A stretch of DNA of 64,000 nt from Agarivorans sp. TSD2052. GTDB taxonomy: Bacteria > Pseudomonadota > Gammaproteobacteria > Enterobacterales > Celerinatantimonadaceae. The notes below the pieces were generated by a model, which saw only the letters and a list, made by a program, of their open reading frames with translations, was not told the DNA's origin and ran no database searches. The translations under genes were made by a program, and so were the position numbers. Below are positions 59,192-64,000 of the stretch, one piece after another. The stretch spans positions 2,035,501 to 2,099,500 of the forward strand of contig NZ_CP096670.1 of the NCBI RefSeq assembly GCF_023238625.1. Reading direction: 5' to 3'. Numbering within the stretch: the stretch's first letter is position 1; each line of letters starts with the position of its first letter.

Positions 59192-60418
59192 TTATTGCTC
59201 GGGGTCAAAGAAGTAACAGCAACGAAGTTTAGCATCGAAGTTTTTGGTCAAGGAACTAGGAATATCCTCCCACCTGACAGTCTTAGTTATGCTTGTATCA
59301 ACCTTGCTCAGATCTAGCAAGTTAGAATTATCAAAACTTTTACCGTTTTCTAGCAGTAAAACTCTGGGTTTTAGTTTTTCTTTGGGGTTGCTGGACATCA
59401 CCATGCCGTACGTTTTGTTGGATAAGCTAACTAATGATCCTGGTGGGTATATACCAAGGGTTTTCATTAGTTGCTCCAAATACATTTTATTAAATTTGGT
59501 CGTGGCGCTTTTATACAAAAATGCGAACGCTTCTTGTGGCGTCATACTTTTTTGCGAGGGTAAGGGGGAGCAAAGGTGTTCAAAAGTGTCTACAACAGAA
59601 AGTAATTGCGTTGATTTGTCTAGTGCGTTGGCCTTCAAGCCTTTGGGGAAGCCACTACCATCTAAACGTTCATGGTGGTTCATTACCATTGGTATTATTT
59701 CATCTGGAAAAGAACCCGCTTTTTTTATCAAATCGATACTAAAGTTTGGATGTGTTTGATAAAAGTTTTCTTCTGCTTTGGTCCAAGCGCTTGGCTTTCT
59801 TCTAATCTGCTGAGGAACCTTAAGCTCACCGATATCATGCACCATTGCCGCTATACATAGATATTGGCATTCCTTTTCTGTAAAACCACTACTTTTCGCC
59901 ACTAACACCGCCAGTACAGCTACATTGATGCTGTGGAAAAAAATATCTTCGTTACTACTCGGTTCAAGACTGAGGAAGACACTGTGAGCAGAGGTAGATT
60001 TGAACATTAATTGGACCGTGTGATTTACCTGTTCAAAAATACTATAGTAAGCTTCTTCTGGTTTACTAGTGAATTTGGCTAGGGCTTCTCTAAATTTGTC
60101 GGCACTTTGTAAATAGCCTTTATTGGCGCGTTTTTGGCTATGTCTTAATTCATCTAACCAAGCTTGCTCGTTATCTACCGGCACTTCAATCTCGGGGGCT
60201 TTATCTACGCTCGTCGTGTCGACCTGTTCTACCTCAACACTGGATTTATTCGGCACAACGGTTATCGACTCTAAGCCCAAAGATCTAATAACGGTGAGTT
60301 GTTCAGTGTTTTTTATCTTGAAGCTATTGCGCATGAACGGATGAGCTGTCCAGCCAATAGGTAAACAAATGTAGTGGCCTACTTTTAGCGCATTGATGGG
60401 GATTTCGATTTTAGACAT
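59192..60418 (-). CDS. HD-GYP domain protein (cyclic di-GMP phosphodiesterase family)
   Basis: The 408-residue cytoplasmic protein has an N-terminal DUF3391-type domain (1-65), a variable acidic linker and an HD-GYP domain (about 135-320). The metal site HD is at 194-195 in MVHDIGELKVP, and HH at 248-249 with DGSGFP at 253-258, so the GYP-loop is present in the form GFP. The lysine usual after HDIG is Glu198 here. It probably hydrolyses cyclic di-GMP, but this change makes activity less certain. It is convergent with the RND operon and has its own promoter region before ubiX. Confidence 0.87.
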   Translation of the reverse strand: MSKIEIPINALKVGHYICLPIGWTAHPFMRNSFKIKNTEQLTVIRSLGLESITVVPNKSSVEVEQVDTTSVDKAPEIEVPVDNEQAWLDELRHSQKRANKGYLQSADKFREALAKFTSKPEEAYYSIFEQVNHTVQLMFKSTSAHSVFLSLEPSSNEDIFFHSINVAVLAVLVAKSSGFTEKECQYLCIAAMVHDIGELKVPQQIRRKPSAWTKAEENFYQTHPNFSIDLIKKAGSFPDEIIPMVMNHHERLDGSGFPKGLKANALDKSTQLLSVVDTFEHLCSPLPSQKSMTPQEAFAFLYKSATTKFNKMYLEQLMKTLGIYPPGSLVSLSNKTYGMVMSSNPKEKLKPRVLLLENGKSFDNSNLLDLSKVDTSITKTVRWEDIPSSLTKNFDAKLRCCYFFDPEQ

Positions 60419-60586
60419 AAGCCAAATTAGTAAATTCCTTTTGATAAGTGTAGTTAATTACTTGGTCTATATACAATATTCTTTTTCTAGAACAAGTCGC
60501 TTACCTCACTTATTAGCGTTACAATTTAGCTACATCACTAAATACGCGCCTCTCATTAGCGTGTTCAAAAATATAACGCACAAAAA

Positions 60587-61198
60587 ATGAAAAATAGAGA
60601 GATTACTTTAGCAATAACAGGAGCTTCAGGTGCGCCTTACGCGGTGTGTTTATTGGAGCAATTAGTTAAAGCCAATTATAAAATACATTTATTAATTTCT
60701 AGCGCGGCAAAAGTTGTCATTGCCACGGAGTTAGGAGAGCAGTGGCCAGGGGGGAGTCAGGCTGAACCATTTCTGAAGGAGCGTTTTAATGCTCAAGCTG
60801 GACAAATCTTGGTGCCAGGAAAGAACGATTGGTTTTCTCCGGTTGCTTCTGGCTCAGCGGCTCCCAAATTTATGGTGATATGCCCATGTAGCATGGGAAC
60901 TCTGGCATCTATAGCCATGGGCTTGTCTGATAATTTAATTGAACGGGCTGCAGATGTGGTTATAAAAGAGAAAGGGCACTTAGTGCTCGTTCCTCGAGAA
61001 ATGCCATTTTCAGCGATTCATTTAGAAAACATGTTGAAATTAGCCAAGCTAGGGGTAGATATTCTCCCTGCGTGCCCTGGCTTTTACCACAAGCCTACGA
61101 CTATAGATGAATTGGTCTCGCATGTGACCTCGAGGATTCTAGATCATATCGGAGTCGAAAATGATTTGGTCAATCGGTGGGGCTACGCGGCAAACTAA
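60587..61198 (+). CDS. ubiX: Flavin prenyltransferase UbiX
   Basis: Makes the prenylated FMN cofactor used by UbiD decarboxylase in ubiquinone synthesis. The 203-residue protein has the N-terminal FMN loop [11 protein letters not shown], the [12 protein letters not shown] loop and the [15 protein letters not shown] segment typical of the family. It is slightly longer than many UbiX. It is read from a promoter between it and the HD-GYP gene and converges on fur. No ubiD lies adjacent. Confidence 0.92.
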   Translation: MKNREITLAITGASGAPYAVCLLEQLVKANYKIHLLISSAAKVVIATELGEQWPGGSQAEPFLKERFNAQAGQILVPGKNDWFSPVASGSAAPKFMVICPCSMGTLASIAMGLSDNLIERAADVVIKEKGHLVLVPREMPFSAIHLENMLKLAKLGVDILPACPGFYHKPTTIDELVSHVTSRILDHIGVENDLVNRWGYAAN

Positions 61199-61201
61199 AA
61201 G

Positions 61202-61229
61202 ACAGGTGGATTTATACCCACCTGTTTTG
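61202..61229. terminator. Terminator between ubiX and fur (convergent)
   Basis: ACAGGTGG (61202-61209) pairs with CCACCTGT (61218-61225) and is followed by TTTTG. Confidence 0.7.
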
Positions 61230-61232
61230 TGG

Positions 61233-61664
61233 CTAATCTTCTTTGTTAGGGCACTGTTCTTTAACGCAGGTGCCATAGAGGTATAAGCTATGGTTGGTGA
61301 GTTTTATGTTGTTTCGAGCAGCAATATCTTTTTGTTTCTGCTCGATGGTCTCATCATTAAATTCGATCACCTTACCGCAATCCAGACACACCAAATGATC
61401 ATGATGGTGCTGACTATTTAATTCAAATACCGACTTCCCACCTTCAAAGTGGTGTCGAGTAACAATGCCAGCATCGTCAAATTGGTTCAGAACTCGATAG
61501 ACTGTCGCTAAACCAATTTCTTCACCTTGTTCTATGAGAAGCTTATACAAATCTTCAGCACTGATGTGTTGATTATTTGGGGTCTGTAGTAGCTCTAGAA
61601 TTTTCATTCTAGGTAAGGTTACTTTCAAACCCGCTTTCTTTAGTGCTTGATTATTATCAGACAT
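61233..61664 (-). CDS. fur: Ferric uptake regulator Fur
   Basis: Iron-dependent repressor of iron-uptake genes. The 143-residue protein has an N-terminal winged helix (EEIGLATVYRVL recognition segment) and a C-terminal dimer and metal domain with HHHDH, the structural-zinc pair CLDC and a second CVKEQC pair. I saw no clear Fur box in its own upstream region. In E. coli it follows fldA; here a lytic transglycosylase gene and an opposite DUF4442 gene lie between them. Confidence 0.97.
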   Translation of the reverse strand: MSDNNQALKKAGLKVTLPRMKILELLQTPNNQHISAEDLYKLLIEQGEEIGLATVYRVLNQFDDAGIVTRHHFEGGKSVFELNSQHHHDHLVCLDCGKVIEFNDETIEQKQKDIAARNNIKLTNHSLYLYGTCVKEQCPNKED

Positions 61665-61813
61665 AGGTGACTATTTATCCCTTGCTGTTATTGATTCCAT
61701 AACTGCCCGATAGTATACGGACTTAGCTTGCAAACTCAAAGCCTCAACAGAAAACTTGTAGCTTAAGCGATTTTTTATTAACCTATATTTAACAAATCGG
61801 ACCAGTTGGTATT

Positions 61814-62302
61814 ATGGATTTCTATCTAAAGCACGCAAGAGTCACTAAAACGGTACTTAATCTCTGGCCTCCATTTTGGGGGGCGGGTATTAAGATGACC
61901 AAATTATCGCCTAACTTTGATTATTGTGAGGTAAGGCTGGCATTTAGATGGTGGAACAAAAACGCTAATCGCTCTCAATTTGGTGGGGCGATATTTTCGA
62001 TGACCGATCCTATTTACCCGCTGCAACTAATGGCGATTTTAGGTAAGCAGTATCATGTATGGGATAGCGAAGCGGCTATTAAGTTTATTAGCCCCGGTAG
62101 GGGTAAGGTGTATGGCAGGTTTACCCTAAGCAAGCAGTTCGTAGAAAATGTTAAAGCTCAAACCGCCCAAGGAAGTAAATATCAACCAAAAGTATCGGTA
62201 GAAGTAGTTGATGAACATGGAAAACTGATCGCTGTCGTTGAGCGAACATTATATATTCGCCTAAAAAGGCAGTACCGACCCGTTTTAGACAATGTCGCTT
62301 AA
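61814..62302 (+). CDS. DUF4442 hotdog-fold protein
   Basis: The 162-residue protein resembles the DUF4442 family, relatives of the hotdog acyl-CoA thioesterases, with RWWNKNANRSQFGGAIFSM around the central helix and a late VEVVDEHGKLIAVVER strand pair. Enzyme activity is not established for the family. It is the only plus-strand gene in the fur-fldA region and ends one base before the transglycosylase stop. No strong ribosome site is visible. Confidence 0.75.
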   Translation: MDFYLKHARVTKTVLNLWPPFWGAGIKMTKLSPNFDYCEVRLAFRWWNKNANRSQFGGAIFSMTDPIYPLQLMAILGKQYHVWDSEAAIKFISPGRGKVYGRFTLSKQFVENVKAQTAQGSKYQPKVSVEVVDEHGKLIAVVERTLYIRLKRQYRPVLDNVA

Positions 62303-62303
62303 C

Positions 62304-62894
62304 TTACTGGATAAGTGACAAGTTTTGCTTGTAGCGTTCGATGACTTTAATCACGTAGTTTTGTGTTTCGGGGTAGGGGGGGATTTGAAACCCGTATCGC
62401 TTAACGGTATTTTCGCCAGAGTTGTAGGCCGCTAAGGCTAGCTGTAAGGATTCAAATTCATCTAATAGCCATCTCAAATAGCGACTTCCTGCTTCGATGT
62501 TTTGTTCAGGAATAAATGGGTCGCTGACAGAAAAGCGCTCTGCTGTCGCTGGCATTAGTTGCATTAAACCCATAGCGCCAGCTTTGGATACAGCATTTTT
62601 TTTATAGTTTGATTCCGTGGCAATAACTGCATGGATAAGAGCGGGGTCGAGCTTGTGGCGTTTAGCGATGTCATTGATCATTTGGTGGTAGGGACGGTCG
62701 CTAGGCAAACGTTGTGATTTTTTTGACGCTTTAGGTTCGTTTAGAGATTTTGGTGTCCGCATCAAAAGGCTCCATTTAGCGCCTTTTTTTTCTTGAGCAA
62801 AATGCATTACGCCGTGTTGATCCTGATAGAACCATACGTCGGCGTAACTGTTGCCTGCAATGCTTAACAGAACTAGCAATATAAACTTATGCAA
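62304..62894 (-). CDS. Lytic transglycosylase (SLT domain) with DUF4124 N-terminus
   Basis: Periplasmic murein-cleaving enzyme. The 196-residue protein has a signal peptide (cleaved near residue 18), a short DUF4124-type segment (20-45) and an SLT catalytic domain (about 70-190) with catalytic Glu94 in IATESNY, GLMQLMPAT and ALAAYNSGE. It lies between fldA and fur on the same strand, with a terminator between it and fldA, so it probably has its own promoter. Which member of the transglycosylase group it matches is not clear. Confidence 0.88.
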   Translation of the reverse strand: MHKFILLVLLSIAGNSYADVWFYQDQHGVMHFAQEKKGAKWSLLMRTPKSLNEPKASKKSQRLPSDRPYHQMINDIAKRHKLDPALIHAVIATESNYKKNAVSKAGAMGLMQLMPATAERFSVSDPFIPEQNIEAGSRYLRWLLDEFESLQLALAAYNSGENTVKRYGFQIPPYPETQNYVIKVIERYKQNLSLIQ

Positions 62895-62954
62895 TATTTG
62901 TAACCTCTAAGCTAAGTTAAGCATATACGCGGCCAACTTCGCTAGCAGTAGACA

Positions 62955-62982
62955 AAAAAATTGGGCTCACGCCCAATTTTTT
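62955..62982 (-). terminator. Terminator after fldA
   Basis: AAAAAATTGGGC (62955-62966) and GCCCAATTTTTT (62971-62982) pair around TCAC. Read on the minus strand it ends in a T-run; the stem overlaps the fldA stop codon. Confidence 0.85.
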
Positions 62983-63508
62983 AGTCAGCCAGTTCAGCTA
63001 AACACATTTCTTCATAAACTTGCTTACACCAATCTTTTACTCGCTCTTGGGTTAACTCTGGCTGTCGGTCTTCATCTATACCTAGACCAACGAAGTGCGC
63101 ATCGTCAGCTAAGGCCTTTGACTCTTCGAAGTCGTAACCTTCGATTGGCCAGTGACCGACCACTGTCGCGCCTTTATTAACGACTATGTCATTTATCGTA
63201 CCCATCGCATCTAAGAAGTATTCAGCGTAATCTTCTTGATCGCCACAGCCAAAGATGGCTACCAATTTTTCTGAGAAATCGATTTGCTCAAGATCTGGGA
63301 AAAAGTCGTCCCAATCACATTGAGCTTCACCGTAATACCAAGTAGGAATACCCAACAATATCAATGAAAATTCATCAATATCTTCTTTTGATGACTTGGC
63401 AATATCTTTCACTTCTACCAGTTTTTTTCCCAGTTCTTTCTGGATCATTTGGGCTACGGCTTCTGTGTTGCCAGTATCGCTACCAAAAAATATTCCTACG
63501 CTCGCCAT
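62981..63508 (-). CDS. fldA: Flavodoxin 1
   Basis: FMN electron carrier for radical SAM and other reductive enzymes, for example the BioB of this window. The 175-residue protein is of the long-chain type. The FMN phosphate loop is GSDTGNTEA, and the isoalloxazine loops contain PTWYYGEAQCDWDD and GCGDQEDYAEYF. The ATG at 63508 has AGGTG six bases upstream; an in-frame GTG at 63517 is part of that ribosome site. ybfE lies 21 bases upstream, as in E. coli. Confidence 0.96.
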   Translation of the reverse strand: MASVGIFFGSDTGNTEAVAQMIQKELGKKLVEVKDIAKSSKEDIDEFSLILLGIPTWYYGEAQCDWDDFFPDLEQIDFSEKLVAIFGCGDQEDYAEYFLDAMGTINDIVVNKGATVVGHWPIEGYDFEESKALADDAHFVGLGIDEDRQPELTQERVKDWCKQVYEEMCLAELAD

Positions 63509-63529
63509 AAAATTCACCTGTATTACAAA

Positions 63530-63817
63530 CTATTGATTTGTTGAAAATTGAGTAACTTGTTCATGTAACATCTTTTCAATCAGCTCACTTCGGCTGATGC
63601 CCGATGCTGTTGCTAACTGATTGAGTGTTTCGAAAAGCTGCTGTTCAACTTTTAACTCGATTCTTTTAAGCCCATTCGCACGATCTCGTTTAAGTTGATT
63701 TCGTTTATTGGCTTTTAGTTGATCTTTACGCTCCAAAGGATTGGTTCTAGGTCTACCAACTCTTTTTTCACTTGCGAATAGATCAATAGTAGTTCGATCT
63801 GTATTTTGTTTTGCCAT
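63530..63817 (-). CDS. ybfE: YbfE-family small DNA-binding-like protein
   Basis: The 95-residue, very basic protein has a C-terminal ribbon-helix-helix-like segment (RIELKVEQQLFETLNQLATASGISRSELIEKML). E. coli ybfE is annotated as LexA-regulated and its role is unknown. I saw no LexA-type palindrome in the 18 bases separating it from the DUF2788 gene, so it is likely read from an upstream promoter outside the window. It is followed by fldA at 21 bases, the conserved ybfE-fldA order. Confidence 0.85.
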   Translation of the reverse strand: MAKQNTDRTTIDLFASEKRVGRPRTNPLERKDQLKANKRNQLKRDRANGLKRIELKVEQQLFETLNQLATASGISRSELIEKMLHEQVTQFSTNQ

Positions 63818-63835
63818 TAATTCTGAAACAACCGT

Positions 63836-64000
63836 TTAGCCTAAACCATTGCCTTCCCAAGACAATTGAATTAGACCTTTTGCAATAAAGCCTGCACATC
63901 CCAAAAATAGTACTAGCCAAACGATAGCTCGGCCAAAAGCGGGGACATTGCCTTTTTTTAGTACGTCTTGAATAGCCATGCCGATAAAGAAAAACAGAAC
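63836..64000 (-). CDS. DUF2788-family small membrane protein, C-terminal part (cut by window edge)
   Basis: The last 55 codons of a minus-strand gene that runs off the right edge. The piece holds the end of one membrane helix (LFFFIGMAI), the QDVLKKGNVPAFGRAIVW loop and a second helix, ending in WEGNGLG. From memory this matches DUF2788 proteins, which in Vibrionales lie beside ybfE and fldA. The function is unknown. It ends 18 bases before ybfE, which suggests an operon. Confidence 0.75.
   Translation of the reverse strand, partial: VLFFFIGMAIQDVLKKGNVPAFGRAIVWLVLFLGCAGFIAKGLIQLSWEGNGLG

Noticed and set aside
59244-59759. 171-codon plus-strand open frame opposite the HD-GYP gene
   Set aside because: The HD-GYP motifs on the minus strand are clear; this frame has no recognisable domain and is composed of antisense codons.
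61665-61813. Fur box in the fur upstream region
   Set aside because: No stretch close to the 19-bp GATAATGATAATCATTATC pattern was seen.

Overview
The window is chromosomal DNA of a marine-type gammaproteobacterium. Gene content, moderate-to-low GC and gene order (yeaD-gapA, msrB, yeaC-ansA-sppA-ydjA, bioA/bioBFCD, tamAB, ybfE-fldA-fur) fit the Alteromonadales/Vibrionales side of the class; an Agarivorans-like or related genus is my best guess, made from memory of protein similarity and not from a search. Coding density is high. I saw no tRNA, rRNA, CRISPR array, prophage or insertion sequence.

Layout. 1-5.1 kb: start of metG (minus, cut by the window edge), udk, an AsmA-family protein, a small tyrosine phosphatase and guaC. 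5.2-22.3 kb: the enterobacterial-type block yeaD-gapA ... msrB ... yeaC-ansA-sppA ... ydjA, with a three-gene maltodextrin/glycogen set (malQ, glgB, glgX) between gapA and msrB, a lipoprotein gene between msrB and yeaC, and a 2,4-dienoyl-CoA reductase-like gene between sppA and ydjA. 22.3-25.1 kb: a DUF3334 protein, asnS and a small membrane protein. 25.1-31.1 kb: biotin synthesis, bioA divergent from bioBFCD with a candidate BirA operator between them, then htpX. 31.3-37.7 kb: a periplasmic binding lipoprotein overlapping a GGDEF-EAL sensor gene, a VTT-domain/flavin disulfide oxidoreductase fusion, and a lone mobB. 37.9-43.8 kb: tamA-tamB, then an octanucleotide tandem repeat directly behind tamB. 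43.8-54.6 kb: a sugar:cation symporter, cnoX, a double-receiver protein, a HlyU-family protein, rmuC, malZ, a diguanylate cyclase, rsuA and a double-OB SSB-like protein. 54.8-64 kb: an RND efflux pair, an HD-GYP protein, ubiX, fur, a DUF4442 protein, a lytic transglycosylase, fldA, ybfE and the end of a DUF2788 gene.

How the genes fit together. MalQ, GlgB, GlgX and the separate MalZ cover remodelling, branching and breakdown of alpha-glucans, beside gapA of lower glycolysis and a hexose-6-phosphate mutarotase; glgC and glgA are not in the window. Three c-di-GMP proteins (GGDEF-EAL, GGDEF, HD-GYP) lie within 30 kb. The most system-like unit is the binding-protein/GGDEF-EAL pair at 31.3-34.7 kb, which resembles in architecture the Vibrio NspS-MbaA sensor but uses a different binding-protein family. 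Most of the rest is well-conserved housekeeping. I did not find a convincing wholly new system; the best leads are that sensor pair, a 15-bp inverted repeat whose arm contains the ansA start codon, the octamer repeat, and the degenerate-receiver protein.
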